From Proteles cristata cristata (taxonomy: Eukaryota > Chordata > Mammalia > Carnivora > Hyaenidae), in NCBI GenBank assembly GCA_017311185.1, contig JAESUZ010000756.1, positions 1,798,001 through 1,862,000 of the forward strand: DNA of 64,000 nucleotides, given 5' to 3'. A program made the position numbers and the translations under genes. Below the pieces are notes generated by a model. That model ran no database searches. It was not told the origin of the DNA and saw only the letters and a list, made by a program, of their open reading frames with translations. This document shows, piece by piece, positions 26,166 through 39,135 of the stretch. Within the stretch, counting starts at the first letter, position 1, and every line of letters starts with the position of its first letter.

Positions 26166-26325
26166 TCCAAACCACGATGGCAAGGTGTTTTATATGGTAG
26201 AAGAGCATGTCTAGAAAAATAGCAAATAAGATTACAATTCCAAACACCTGATCTGCAAAGTGTTGGCAGAACATAAGGATTTAAGGCATCGGGACGACAC
26301 AGCCCGGGGAAGGTTCCCCACTCAC

Positions 26326-26478
26326 CGTTCCGACCAGAGGATAGATGAACCCAGCACCTATGCTGGCCCGGACGTCACTAATGGGCAAGATGAAATCTCT
26401 GGGTACGCCCTTCTTGTCAGGCTGGTGAGACAGAGAAAGGTGAGTCTTCGCCATGCAGATGGGCAGATTTCCAAATCC
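26326..26478 (-). CDS. MTHFD1L: MTHFD1L coding exon ([12 protein letters not shown] block), penultimate coding exon
   Basis: This 153-nt symmetric phase-0 exon has 51 codons. It begins [20 protein letters not shown], continues through [17 protein letters not shown] and ends IYPLVGT. The GFGxLPxCMAKT motif and the R-A-S-x-G-A-G-F motif are highly conserved in all formate-THF ligases. The acceptor is TTTCTTCCAG and the donor is GTGAGT (plus 26320-26325). In the known protein the next residues are MSTMPGLPTRP and then about 18 more to the stop. These are not encoded directly downstream here and were not found further left in the window. By homology it covers about residues 899-949. Confidence 0.96.
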
Positions 26479-28597
26479 CTGGAAGAAAGGAAGGGAAAGG
26501 TGTTCACTGAGCGCAGATGTTAGCCTCCCGTATGTGTCCAACTTGCATTCCACACGATCGCCGAGGCTCAGGTCCTGGCACACGGCCGGTGCTGGTTCCT
26601 ACCTGTTCACTGGGCAAAAAGATGGGAAGAAAAGTCATCGCCACGTGCTGATCACGTGGTTGAAGGTATCTGTTATTTATTTCAGGGAACTCTCTTTAAG
26701 AAAGGCATTATTGTATGTGTGTTTGGGGGAAAGCGTGGCTATTTTCAGGCAAAGGAGAAGCAGCTGGCAGCTGTCAGAAACTATTTCCAAGGATATCGAT
26801 ATCCGGGACTCAGAAAGGTAAAAACGGAGAAAGGCTCTGTAATGACGCTTTCTGTCATGTTGTTCACTCATTCTTGGCGGCTGTCGGGAAGCAAAGGGTC
26901 CCTTTGTGCTGGATTATGAATCATGGTTATTTGATCTGTGATTACATTATATGAACTAAGATGAGGTCACTATCTAAGCCTCTTATTTTTAAGGACCAAA
27001 GGCGATGTCTGACCCAGAGTTCCAAAGGTGAAAAAGGGCAGGAAGTCACATGCGGGGACTCACAAAAAGGACAGTGTCCTCGTAGCCTGGTTCTGATTAA
27101 AGGGTACACAGTGTCTCTTTCGGGACTTTGCTAATTAATGGCAACTGCATACTGGACACATAACTTTTCAGGAATATTCCTTCAGTCGACAGGGATAAAA
27201 GGAATGTAATCTTCAGAGGTAACACATGCAGAACTTCTTATGATTCAACTTCAAACTATTTGGAAGATTTGTGAATACTTTCGATTGGAGGGTGAGGCTA
27301 CTCTTTTTCCAAATGCTGGGATAGTCTCATATATTGATCAGAAGTTTGCTGGGGGACAGTCACAACTGCTCTATAGAAATGGGGGCCAGAATTTTGGGTT
27401 TCAGAGATCATTCAACTAAAGACATAACTTGAACTGATGTAGGTTTGCCGATTTAATATTTTGCTATCCAGCTATTAAAACAAGGAAAAAAATCAACATG
27501 GTATACACTAATAACATATTAGTTCATATGAAAGAGAAGTTTTTAAGACCGAAAATGAACACTAGAATAAATAATGGTCCTTAAACATTATTTTAAACTC
27601 ATGAAAAAAAAGAGATGCATGACAATGGCCTTCCTTTACTCGTTTTCGCACACAAGTGAAATTTCACTGTGGAACAACGCCGGTGCGTAGAGCAATTTGG
27701 GGGAACTGTTTTATTTTTTAAAAGCACAAGCTGAGGGCATATGTGGAAAATTCTAAGAAAAACGAGTCGCTAACTATCTTACCCAACCTGGGGGAATACT
27801 CTGGCCGGCACTGGTAGTTTTTATCAAAAAGCCAAATATGATTTACAAATAGGATTTAGGAGTTGGGAATTTAAAAGATTAGATCAATGACACTCATAAC
27901 GAAGCCCTTTTGGTAGGCAGCTCTCGAAGTGCTTTGACTTCTCTCACATCGACGTGGAGGGGGCATTCAAGGTATAGGGTCAGTTTGGTCAGGGAAGCTG
28001 ACCGTGCTGTAGTGGAGTCCATGCATGGGGATCATCACAGGACAGGACTCAAGCTGCTGGCCCCCAGCCACTTTCGCCGCTGCTTGCTGACGTGCCTTTG
28101 TCACTCTCTAGAAGACGACAGAACTTTCAACTCTGGTTGGCAATCTTAGCGCCAAGCCAACGAACCACTTGCAGAAAAAATGAACACGAATAACTTATAA
28201 GCTGTACTACCCTTGCCTCGCCTGGCACTGTGGTAACATTCTGAAGGTAGTAAGAGCCCTGCAAGGAAGAGGAAGCATCACAAGGCATCCACGTCTGACT
28301 GTACCGCCACCCATCCCAGTTTAATGTTCCTGGGTGAGCGGGAGGAATGAACTGTCACGTCACAGATGCGACATCACCCATATCGGGCAATCTATAACCA
28401 TAAAAGTCAATGATGTATCTTTCAGAGGGTGTACACCTTTGCTATACTCTTCTATTTACCCCAGGATATTAGTTCAATCTTTGTGGACTTAGTAGATTAG
28501 GTCAAGTTCAGCTGGGAGATAATAATAGTCCTTAAGTCAAAGTGAGCATCTTAAGAGCCTCAGGTGGACTTTTTCCCCTTAAAAGTCTAACCCTTAC
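26479..28597 (-). other. MTHFD1L intron, 2.1 kb
   Basis: This intron separates the two most 3' exons found. It is bounded by GTAAGG (donor) and TTTCTTCCAG (acceptor) on the gene strand. I recognise no interspersed repeat in it, which is unusual for this window. The ORFs at 26453-26954 and 27910-28149 have no recognisable homology and no splice context. Confidence 0.8.
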
Positions 28598-28705
28598 CTG
28601 TTGCGTGTAACGATCTATTTTGGATTGCGCCTCAGGAGACAGTTCAATATCTTTGGCTCCATATACAGCCTGTGCAATGGTTCTTATCTTTTCTACAATT
28701 GGAAG
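28598..28705 (-). CDS. MTHFD1L: MTHFD1L coding exon (EKIRTIAQAVYGA block)
   Basis: This 108-nt symmetric phase-0 exon has 36 codons, starting LPIVEKIRTIAQAVYGA and ending KIDRYTQQ. It matches the ligase segment [27 protein letters not shown] of MTHFD1. The acceptor is TGTCTCTCCAG and the donor is GTAAGG (plus 28592-28597). On the gene strand it lies after a 16.7 kb intron and before a 2.1 kb intron. By homology it covers about residues 863-898. The exon is AT-richer than the one before it, in line with its AT-rich intronic setting. Confidence 0.95.
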
Positions 28706-29652
28706 CTGGAGAGACACAAAGACAACAAAATTTTTAATGTTAATCTGGATAAAGAATGGAGGGAAAGCTTACAATTGCTTAAAATTTCCCATCAGATTCG
28801 CAAACACTCTTTTCTCCTTCTATCACCATTAAATTATGAAGAAGTATCAAGAAGCTTTAGAGGTTCAGCCAACTCAAAGGCTGCTTATCTTATCATTTTT
28901 ATCCACTGCACTGTTTTAAAGTATCAAGATGTGCTTGATACTACAGTTTAAATGGTCTTGTATGTCAGAACAGGAGTCTCCTAAATACATAAAGCTGGTG
29001 CTCAAGTGCGACTCAATTCAGGGTTATACAACAGAGAACACAGCAATACTAAAATACAAGTACTTTTTTTGTGCGTAAGAGTGGGTTGCTATTTTGATAT
29101 AAATGTTGTCGTGATGACTTTATTAAGAAATCGGGGTTGAATCTAGTGTCACTTCAGCAAATTATGAGAAATCATGGAGATTGGGAAAGAATCCAAGAAG
29201 GCTAGATACACACACATAAGTGTGGGGGGTGGAGAATAACAATCTTCCATGATCTTGGATGGGAAATTGGAATGCAGATTGCTGGTAAAACCTCAATGTG
29301 ATGTTCAGAAAAAAAACAGTGGTTCACAGAAAAGGAATATGCCACAGATAAAGGGATTCTTATTTGGGCAAATCATTTGACAAAATCACTCAATTTTATT
29401 GTGGGTAGCAAGTACACAGTACAGTTCGTGGATTTACTGTTTGGTGCACAGCTATTGGACTAAGTGCCCACTGGTGGAATGAATGTCACTGAGGCAAGCT
29501 TTCATGGCTTGCCTCAAAAACTCTGCTTGGCAATGACAAACCATACACTTGTACAAATTACTACTGCTATAAATGGGAAGGAGAGTTATCCAATAGGAGA
29601 AAATAAAAGCTAGCTCTACCTCACCAATCTGGCAGAACCCAAAACTGCTTTA

Positions 29653-29887
29653 ATTTTTTATTTTACTAAATTTTTTTTCATGTTTTTTATTTTTGAGAGA
29701 GACAGAGACAGAGCACAAGTAGAGGAGGGGCAGAGACAGAGAGGGAGACACAGAATCTGAAGCAGGCTCCATGCTCTTGAGTTGTCAGCACAGAGCCTGA
29801 CACAGGGCTCGAACTTGGGGACAGTGAGATCATGACCTGAGCCGAAGTCAGAGGCTTAACCAACTGAGCCACCCAGGAACCCCAATC
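29653..29887 (-). repeat. CAN-SINE (reverse)
   Basis: Reverse SINE flanked by AAAACTGCTTTA-like direct repeats (29641 and 29888). The head is decayed to CCAGGAACCCC. Confidence 0.92.
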
Positions 29888-29949
29888 AAAACTGCTTTTA
29901 AAAGTATTTTTCATTACTATAGTTTTTATTACTATAGAGTTGTTCAATA

Positions 29950-30960
29950 GCCTGGAACTTAAATATTAGACAGTTCAACAAATAATAAATGGTGGTGCAA
30001 GTCATTATAACCTTTCATTGAAGGACATAAAAGATGGTTTGAATCAATGGAGAGAAGTACTTTGCTCACAGATGAGAATACTGTACAGATATCAGTTCTC
30101 TCAAACTTACCCTATTAGCTCAATGCAATTCCAATAAAAATCCCAAGAGCACTTTGGGATGCTTGGCCAACCAATCCTCAGATTCATAAGAGTAATGGCA
30201 TAGATAGGTGAGATAACTTCAAAGATAAATAAAACTCCAAGAACAAAGGTAGGGACTTGCCTTTCCAGATCAATCATACTACAAAACTATGGTAATTAAT
30301 TCCATATGGAATTGGCATGTGACTAGACGAATCAATCAATGGAAGAGAAGAACGAACCCAGGAGGATATCGCAGCAGGTGTGGGGCAGTATATAGTACAA
30401 ATGACACAGGACAGGGAAAGGGCTGACCATTCAAGTGGTGTTCAACTAGAGAGAAATAAAATTAGATTCCTACCTCACGAGTGGCACTCATATAAATCCA
30501 AAATAGAACAAAGGCATAACTTGTGAAATTAAAACTCTAAATACTGGAAGAAAACATTGGGAGCTCCCTTTATGATCCTGAGGTAGGGAAGGATTTCTTA
30601 AATAAGGTAAGAACAGAATATGCCCTAAAAGACATGATTTATAGGGCTGACATCAAAATTAAAAACTTCTTGTATATATATATATAAACATTATAAATAA
30701 GGATAAAGGATTAGGAACAGTCTGGGAGAAGACAGATATAAGCAAATATTTAGAAAAGATTAGTTGCTGGAATGAATGAAAAAGCCTCCTACAAATCAAG
30801 AAAAAGACAAATAGTTAATACTGGGCTGAAGGAGTGACTAATAACCATATGAAAAAATGCCTACTCTCATTAGTAATCAAGAAAAGGATAAAAACCCAAA
30901 TCACACATTAGCTTGGAAGAATGAGAAGTATGAGAATAGCACATATAGGTGAGGATGTGG
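29950..30960 (+). mobile_element. Old L1 fragment (ORF2 region)
   Basis: Decayed ORF2 DNA with typical phrases: CAATGCAATTCCAATAAAAATCCCAA, ACTACAAAACTATGGTAATTAA, AAACATTGGGAGCTCCCTTTATGATC and GACATCAAAATTAAAAACTTCTTG. There are many stops. Confidence 0.85.
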
Positions 30961-31829
30961 GGGACATGATCCTTCCAAGTACCCTTGCCTTGGTTAAGAT
31001 GCTAATGGTCTAAACCATCACGAAGCTTCCTAATTGGTTTCTTCACTTCCAACATGCCCTCTACCGTGGTCTAACCTTCTTAAAAGGTACCCAACTATGA
31101 AAAACTCAATAATCTTCAGCTTTTCATGGCCTACGGAAGAACAAAATCTGGTTGTGCCATTTAAATACCTGCACAATATTTTCTCTAAAGAATAATTAGG
31201 TTAAAGGCTCATATCTTAAAATTTCCCTATGTCTTCTTGCTTCCGGGTCCTGCACAGAAAGCCTCTTCGTCTGTAATCCTGCAAGGTCAATCTCTGAGCC
31301 CTCTAAGGTCTTTCTCGAAGGCCAGCTTCTCCACATGAAGCATTTATTGACCCTCCTGAAGCACATGGGGGCATTCTCTAATCTACACCTCTAGAAGTAC
31401 TAGAGGGTACTCCAAAAACACAGGATCAGTATTTTCCACACGAGCAGAATGTGGAGCCAGGGCAGAAGAGAGAAAGAAGTAATTCTTAGCCCGATGCCTG
31501 AGGAAAAGCTATAACCCTCAGAGCTGCCTCACTAACCAGTGACCTGTCTGCTCCAGGAGAAGTCAGTTAAGCCAGGTACGGCGTCAGGAAGTTGTAGGAA
31601 GAATTACCGCATGAGTGCCAAGCTGAGGCTGGACTACAGAGATAACCTACAGGGCGACTTCTTCTGTAAAAGATTCCACATTGATATTTGGTGAAAAGAA
31701 TGAACAGCCTAGAATCTCTTTAGTGGTCCCTGACCACCACTTGTTCATCTACCGGCAGACTATATATAACACAGCCTCTGGAGTACAGAGTAGGCCCTCA
31801 ATATATACCTGAACACAGGAACAAATCTT

Positions 31830-32037
31830 TTTTTTAATGGTTTTATTTATTATTGAGAGACAGAGGGTGAGCAGTGGAGGGGCAGAGAGAGGGGGAGACA
31901 CAGACTCCAAAGCAGGCTCCAGGCTCCGAGCTGTCAGCACAGAGCCCGACATGGGGCTCGAACTCACAAACCGCAAGATAGATCATGACATGACCCAAAG
32001 TCGGACATTTAACTGACTGAACCACCCAGTCACCCTG
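31830..32037 (-). repeat. CAN-SINE (reverse)
   Basis: Reverse SINE with TTAATGGTTTTATTTATTATT at its start. It ends CACCCAGTCACCCT, with a GATAGATC micro-duplication inside. Confidence 0.92.
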
Positions 32038-32653
32038 GGAGCAGACATTTCTGCATCTCCTGTGACCAAGCAAGGATTCCATGCGGTACAATGTTAATGA
32101 CAGATTTTAAGAAACTGAAGGTGCTGAGGTGCTTCAGACTATGATGGGAAAGGGCTTCTTACTGAACCTTAGATTGCCCTCAGCAGCAGGATATGTGGAT
32201 GGGCACTGACGTGCTTGCTTCTGACGTTGCACTTAAGCTAATATGATCTCCTCTGCTGGTCCATAACTGCTTTGCAAGGAGCAAACCTTTTTAAGAAACA
32301 GAAATTAAAAGGATGCTGGAAAATACTTCCAGCATCCACAGAGAGCAAGCACAATGACCATGCTTTTGTTGAGGGAAGTCAGATCTCAGGATACTGTGTC
32401 CCCAAGTAGTATAATAGAGGGTGGTCCTGGGCCACAGGAGTGTCCCCATAGTGCTACAAAATGACAACAAAAAGGATATTACCATTTATGACATTTAATG
32501 ACTGCAATACACTATTTACTGAACTCTAGGTTATGATTTGAAATTAAAATGAAAGGTCGGCAATGTGACTTTTCTATTAAGGTCATGATTAAAGAGCTCA
32601 CATGTGAAACAGGTAATAGTAAAAACATGATTAATGAAGGGATTAGTGTTTTG

Positions 32654-32815
32654 TGGGTCTTTTTCTTTAGAGACAGAGAGCGAGAATCCCAAGGAAGCTC
32701 CACGCTCATCACAGAGCATGATGCCATAGGGGCCTTGATCCTGTGACCCTGGGATCATGATCTGAACTGAAATCAAGAGTCAGATGCTTAATGGACTGAG
32801 CCACCGAGGTCCCTG
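32654..32815 (-). repeat. Degenerate CAN-SINE (reverse)
   Basis: Shortened old copy. AGAGACAGAGAGCGAGAATCC, GGATCATGATCTGAACTGAAA and GAGCCACCGAGGTCCC are recognisable, while much of the CT tract is missing. Confidence 0.78.
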
Positions 32816-32849
32816 AATTGTAAGTTTTAAAACATGAGAGTATTTCATT

Positions 32850-33400
32850 TCAAGTAATACATGTATTCAATTTTTAATTGTAGTAAAATATACATTAATA
32901 GAAAATGTACCATCTCTACCATTCTGAAGTATATATCTCCAGAACTCTTTTCATTCTGCAAAACTCAAACCGTGTACCCGTTCAACACTAACTCCCCCTT
33001 CCTCCCTTCCCTCAGCTCCTGGCAATTGCTCTTCTCTCCAAATCGGGCTACTCCAGTGACCTCACACAAGTGGCCTCAGACAACATTTGCCCTTTTGCAC
33101 CTGGGGTACTTCAATTAGCATGACATTCAAGGCTCATCCATGTTGTACCTAGCATGTGTCTGAATTTTCTTCCTTTTTCAGGCTGTGTTATATTTCATTG
33201 TATGTGCACACCACTGTTTTTCTTATCCATGCACCCCGATGGACGCTGGGGTGTTTGTACCATTTCGCTACTGTGAATGATGCAGTTATAAGCACGGTGG
33301 ACACATACCCCCTTGGAGGCTCAGCGTTCAAGTCTTTCTGGGCATTCAGAAATACCTATTTTTGGCTGACGACTAAACTGCCTTCCTTCCCAACGCTCGT
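32850..33400 (-). mobile_element. Old L1 fragment, antisense (3' part)
   Basis: On the minus strand it contains a decayed ORF2 C-terminus (the CACATACAATGAAATATAACAC region encodes a TMKY-like end of L1 ORF2) followed by its 3' UTR. The plus strand shows the familiar TGTTGTACCTAGCATGTGTC and ATTTCATTGTATGTGCACAC pattern. Confidence 0.82.
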
Positions 33401-34279
33401 GTAAAAGTATTTTGAGAACTTCCAGCAGGTGCCAGGCTGAGTGGGTAAGCCATGGAGTTTTTTCCCTTTTAACGCGAAGTGTAGGGCAGCAGGAAAGGGC
33501 CGGCAGTAGGAGCTGAGCTGGGTGCTCTGTCTTCCCTCCTTACCCTCAGGTACCAGACCTCCATGCATCCCAACAGGCACGGACACCTGCCACTTGTCAC
33601 GCCACACTTTTGCTGCCCCGACCCCAGGCTCGCTATGCCTGGTGGGGATGAGCGAGCTCCTGACAGCTCTGGGCGGTGCCGTCCAGCAGGAGCCGCGTCC
33701 ACACCCTCGCGCGGGACCGCAGCCCGTGCTGGATACACCGAGAGCTTCAGCTGACCTGGCTGCAAATCCCCAGACCCAAATCCTCTCAGGTCAGTGACTA
33801 CGATTTCTCTTTTTCACTCACAAGGACAAGCAAATAAATAAAAAGATCATCTTAGTTAATGTATATGTTGGGTTTAATAAAAATACAAAAACTGCCCTGA
33901 GAAGGTCGTTACCACGGCATGCAATCTATGTTATTTTGGTAGGAAAGAGACATCCTGTTGTTTCTCTGCTCAGATTGGGGGAGATGTACAATCTTTTAAG
34001 AAGGAAAAAAAAAAAAAGAGAGCCAAGCTGTCGAGTGATCTTGATCTGAACTTGATATTCACTTATACTGCTTGGTTTTAAATGACAGTTTTTATAAAAC
34101 AAATAAAATGGTAAAATAAATTATGAATGTTTATGAATTAATCATTCCTGGCTTTCCCTGACTCTGTAAATATTTACTGATTTCTCTGCTTACCACATGG
34201 TTCACCTCCAATCCCTAATGTCTAGGAGAGTGCTTGCACACAGTAGGGATTCCACAAACATCTGTCGAATAAATAAATA

Positions 34280-34640
34280 ACCACAGAGGACAAGTACTTT
34301 CAAGATGTCATGGTATGCCAAGAACTTTGGGGACTTCCCGAATAAAGCACAAAGCACGGCTGACGGGGTGGGGACAATGACACAACACACAAATATGACA
34401 GAATAGAGTGTGTGATAAAGCAGATAAATGTTACTACTCAGGATGGAAGACCGCACAGCACGGGGAAGGCATGATGGGAATCAGCAAAAGCTGGCGAGAT
34501 GTACAAAGGAACTTGAGTCACATCTGAAGGACGTGAAAGGTTTTAAGAGGCAATGAAAGGAAAGGTTATTCCATACAAAGAGAAAGGCAGCTGGCAAGGT
34601 GTAAATGCCAGCAAACACAAAGCTGATTCTGGAAACAGGA
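34280..34640 (-). repeat. L2 relic, antisense
   Basis: ACATCTGAAGGACGTGAAAGG, then TTATTCCATACAAAGAGAAAGGCAGC, resembles the reversed L2 block (gagcattccaggcagagggaacagc). A separate plus-strand tail lies just left, at 34205-34280. Confidence 0.45.
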
Positions 34641-35597
34641 CGGCTCAATTTGTATCATGAACAATTACTTAGCATGCTAATGAGCCTCTTCACAGAGCCT
34701 GGTGTCTAGGCTACCATCTTTGATCACTTTAGAGCTAGTTTTAATCTTCATTCTGACACCAGATCGTAACTCTGAAAATATTCTACATTTATTCCTTCCC
34801 AGATCTCTTAAACATATATTTAAGAAATGGAAACACTCCAAAGAAGAGGTATTCAGTGAGATGTTTCTGCAATGCTGGAAATGGAAATGTTCTTTATCTG
34901 TGTTCACCTGTCCAACGGCTGCCAATGCTACATGGCCACCAAGCAGCTGAAATGGGACTAGTGCCCCGGAGGAAGGGCAAAATTCTTCATTTTGGTTAAT
35001 TTAAATTTAAATAGCCACCTGTAATCAGTTGCTATGGTGCTGGCTGGCACAGCTTTGGAAAACAACTCTGACCACTGGGTGTATCGTAGAGCCATCCACA
35101 CAGAGTAGGTGCACTGTAAAATTAGCTGAGTAACACCACCAAGGTAAGCTGGAGGATGTGGTGACTTCTTCCTGCGTTACGTTCATTTTGTATATATGGT
35201 GGTCCAGGCTCAAAGGAACGGAGTTAGTCCAAGGTCCATAGCATATCTTTCTTGATAAGGTCTGGGAAACCTGCTAGATTTATTTAATTACTTAAGATCT
35301 TCTTGGTGGAATAAAAGTGATCTATGAATTCCAGAAAAGCAGTTACATAAGATTTTAAAATGTTTTTTCCTGAGGACATGGACAAAATGGACAAAAAGAG
35401 AGTGAAATAGAACAAAATTTAAAACAAAAAGTTTGAAAAAGAAGCTCCCAATATCAGTGAAGTATGAAGGTCTTAGAATACAGAGGCATCTCAATTTACC
35501 TGGAGGTCAAGTTCTAAAGTCAGCACAGCTATGACGGCCTCTTATGAGACCACTGAACACTAAGCCAATATTCTACTATCAATGCTACAGAATTTAC

Positions 35598-35807
35598 TTT
35601 TTTTTTTTTTTAATGTTTTTACTTATTTTTGAGAGACAGAACATGAGTGGGAGAGGCGCAGAGAGAGAGGGAGACACAGAATTCAAAGCAGGCTCCAGGC
35701 TCTGACCTGTCGGCACAGAGCCCGAGGCAGGACTCGAACCCACGAACGTGAGATCATGACATGAGCTGAAGATGGACACTTAACACACTGAGCCACCCAG
35801 GTGCCCC
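35598..35807 (-). repeat. CAN-SINE (reverse)
   Basis: Reverse SINE starting with a T run and AATGTTTTTACTTATTTTTG. It ends GAGCCACCCAGGTGCCCC. Confidence 0.94.
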
Positions 35808-36765
35808 CGAAATGTATTCCCATGTCCATAAATTGTTTATAGAGAACGATCAATGAATAAACTTGTTAGTTGGACAGAAATCTCTGAACACACAGAAATT
35901 ATTTCAATTTGTATTTTATATTTTAAACGAAGCATGAATTTTAAATGATCTACAAGTGCAGCTTGGTAAAAATAGCCTTTCTCGTACTTCAAATAAGTGT
36001 ATGAAACAGTCGATGTTAATTTATTCAAGGCACACACAAGGTATGAGCGGTTCATTGCAACATACCGTTAGTGTCACAGGAGCAACGCTCTTCCTGAGAA
36101 AAACAGACCCTGGTAGCTTGGACACAAAGCTTGTACTTGGTGGCAAACCAGCACATCTGAGCTCCTAAAGGTATACGTGTGGACTCCCAGGAGCCGGCTC
36201 ACTGAGCAGCTGTTCCTGCTGGCCCAGAAGACTCCAGAGGAATCTCATTGTCCTAAGGCAAATGAGATGTATGGTGGATATAGCTGGGGTCTGGGAATGT
36301 AAAAAAAAAAGCTCATTGCCAAAAAATCTCTATTTGCCTACGTCAAACGATGACAATAAGGAATTCACATGGGTGATCTTTCGTCCTCTCATGGAGTATA
36401 ACATAACAGCAACGTCAAGGAAAGAAACATCCAGGAACAGGTGATTTTAATGATGTCTTCTCACCCAAAAGAGGAAGAGTTGATAGTGGCCTTAGCATGT
36501 GGCTTTGCCTACTAATGTGTATTTTTATGGCATATGTGTTGATTCTCTTTCCACAAACCTTGCTTGTAAACTTCCATGTGCTATGAGAGTAATACAAATG
36601 AATGCAAGGCGTGGTTGAAGTTCTATTTTCACATTCAAGGAGCCTTGGTTTTTGTTTCTGTTTTACAAGTGTCTCTCTTTCTTGATTGTTCAGCAGGCTT
36701 TTCCTCATTGACCTATTGGACATGTGCTTCCAAAGAATCATCTCTGAGTACAAGAGTCTCACAGA

Positions 36766-36969
36766 GGGGTGCCTGGGTGGCTCAGTCGGTCAGAGTCCAA
36801 CTTTGGCTCAGGTCATGATCTTATGGCTTGTGAGTTCAAGCCCCACGTCGGGCTCTTTCCTGACAGCTCAGAATCTGGAGCCTGTTTCAAATTCTGTCTC
36901 GCTCTCTCTCTCTGTCCCTTCCCTGCTCATAGTCTGTCTCTCTCTCAGTAATAAAAGAAAAAAAAAAAA
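36766..36969 (+). repeat. CAN-SINE
   Basis: Head GGGGTGCCTGGGTGGCTCAG and an A-rich tail. The AGAGTCTCACAGAG / AGAATCTCACTGAAG duplication has mismatches. Confidence 0.93.
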
Positions 36970-37527
36970 AGAATCTCACTGAAGAGCACAGTGCACTACA
37001 GCTAACCCCTGAACAATGTGAAATTTGGGGCACCAACCACTCCCACATAGTCCAAAAATCCAAGAATAACTTGACTCTACCTCCCAAATATAACAGCACA
37101 CTGTTGACCAGAAGCCTTGCTCATAACATAGTTGATTAACACACAGATTGTAAAGCAAGCTGGAGAAGACAATACGTTATTAAGAAAATCAAAACAAAGA
37201 GAAAATACATTTGTAGGATGGTACTGTATTCACTGAAAACAATCTCTGTATGTGGACCCCCGCAGTTCAATCTTGTGTTGTTCAAAGTTCAGCTATACTT
37301 TTACGAAAGGAAAAAGAAATCATTTTTTCACAAAAAAATCATCGCTGAAACAAGTCCCCGAACTCTCAGATACCCGAGTGACTTAAAGCCTGTGCTGTGG
37401 TAAGTGATTTTCCCCTAAAACGTTGAAGTTGTAGGTTTCTCTTTTAAAGTGGTATGTTGTACTTGGTCCCTTGAATGGGAAGATCTGTGACAATATTAAA
37501 GAATATTCCTTAAGAGCTTGTGTCTTA

Positions 37528-38018
37528 CATGGAAAGAGCTTAAGTGTCCATCAACTGACGAATGAATCAAGAAGATGTGGTTTATCTATACGATGGAATA
37601 CTACATAGCAATGAGAAAGAATGAAATCTGGCCATGTGTAGCAACATGGATGGACCTTGAGGGTGTTATGCTGAGCAAAATAAGTCAGGCAGAGAAGGAC
37701 AGATACCATATGTTTGCACGTATAGGTGGATTAGGAAGAACTTAACAGAGGACCATGGCGGAGAAGAAGGGGAAAAATAGTTGGGGAGAGGGAGGGAGGC
37801 AAACCATGAGACTCTTGAATGCTGAGAACAAACTGAGGGCTGATGGGGGTGGGGGGAGAGGGAGGGGGGTGATGGGCATGGAGGAGGGCAACTGTTGGGA
37901 TGAGCACTGGGTGTTATATGGAAACCAACTTGACAATAAACTACTTAAGAAAAAAAGCAGCAATAAAAAAAAAATAAAGTAAAATAAAATAACCATGCAA
38001 AAAAAAAAAAAAAAAAAC
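37528..38018 (+). mobile_element. 5'-truncated L1 3' end
   Basis: L1 ORF2 C-terminal sequence (KCPSTDE-like start, YTMEYYIAMRKNEIWPCVATWM-like frame, MLSKISQAEKDRYHMFA) is followed by a 3' UTR with a G-rich block (37845-37876), AATAAACTAC and an A-rich tail. It is about 490 bp and closely similar to the copy at 47192-47841, so both belong to the same or a near subfamily. Confidence 0.92.
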
Positions 38019-39135
38019 CCTTGCGTTTTAGGTTGAGAAATGGGTGCTGTCTCCACACAATGGTTCCCCGTCGCCTACATGAGAGTCGGAATGTCCAGGT
38101 AACGGATGGAGTGGTGGCAGAAGGTGGCTGGGTACCAGGTGGTGGGACCCTGACAGCTTGTTTTACATCCCTCAGTCTTTCTTGATGGGTTCGCAATTTT
38201 AGATCAAATAATGCATTTCTAGAAGCTTCTATCATAGCGACATTCCATTTGTCATGTTAGAAGAAAGCACTGAAATGAAATTACAGGAATTCTTGTGACA
38301 TGCACAAGAGAAACAGATACAGACCACTCTTTCTTTCTCATCAGATGCTATTTCTAGCACCACGGAAGCAGAGCCGGGCCGTGCTTTGCCAGAATCACAC
38401 GGGGCTCAGGAGGATGTGAGAAGGAAGCTGGGCAGGTTCTAACAATAGGCGCTGAGCTGATGAGACCTGCCAACGCAGCCAGGGGCCGAGGAGGTGAGTG
38501 ATCTACTGCAGGCCACAGGGGCTTGGTGGAAAACACAGAAGCCGGCGCTGAACCGATCTTAGTTTGACAGAGAGCTGAGGTGTACCTGCAGCAGGGTGTG
38601 CGCTGGTCAAGGGAACGCGGTGTGGGAATTTGCAGCTGGATGGTGGAAAGAGAAGCTGGGAAGAAGAGGCCCATGATGGGCTTGAAGAAGTCTGGTGCAA
38701 AGACCAGAGCTCAGTCGTACTAGAAGGCAGAACATGAGAGCACACGATTTCTGAACGAAATCTGGCGCTGTGTGGAAAATGTAAGGGGCTGCTTTCTATA
38801 GAGCACTCCAAACGTTCCACTGTTCAGCAAGGGGAGGGAGCTGAAAGGGTCGGTGGGGGCAGGAAGGGACCAAGCGCAAATCTGAAAAAGGCAGGAAGAT
38901 GCCAGAGCATATCGCAGAGGGAGAGGATGCCAGGACACACAAGGGCAGTGAAAACAAACCACACCCCTTTTCCTTGCAGTGCTGTTCTTTTTTGCAATTA
39001 CTGTGAAATACAAAAGATACAGAGATGTGCATAAAGGTAACTTAAGTTTTAAAATTCTATTAATTGTAAGTATATATACAATGTGGGTTGTACTTATGGC
39101 CCCAGAAGGGTACATTTAAAAATGGTTAAAAGGGG

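Larger units (their letters stand above)
1..26325 (-). other. MTHFD1L terminal intron (partial), repeat-rich
   Basis: This 26.3 kb lies 3' of the last exon found. I looked on the minus strand for the expected terminal exon (start MSTMPGLP, end near VKGLF and a stop) and did not see it. The repeats seen are listed separately. I recognise nothing specific in 1-3566, 3816-4511, about 4760-9480 (apart from L2 at 7780-8425), 10400-11640, 11780-12320, 13280-15682, 16790-18125, 18711-22690, 23131-23374 and 25765-26325. Those stretches are non-repetitive, non-coding in texture and carry frequent stops in all frames. They include AT-rich unique sequence at 4760-6100 and 14080-14930. Confidence 0.75.
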
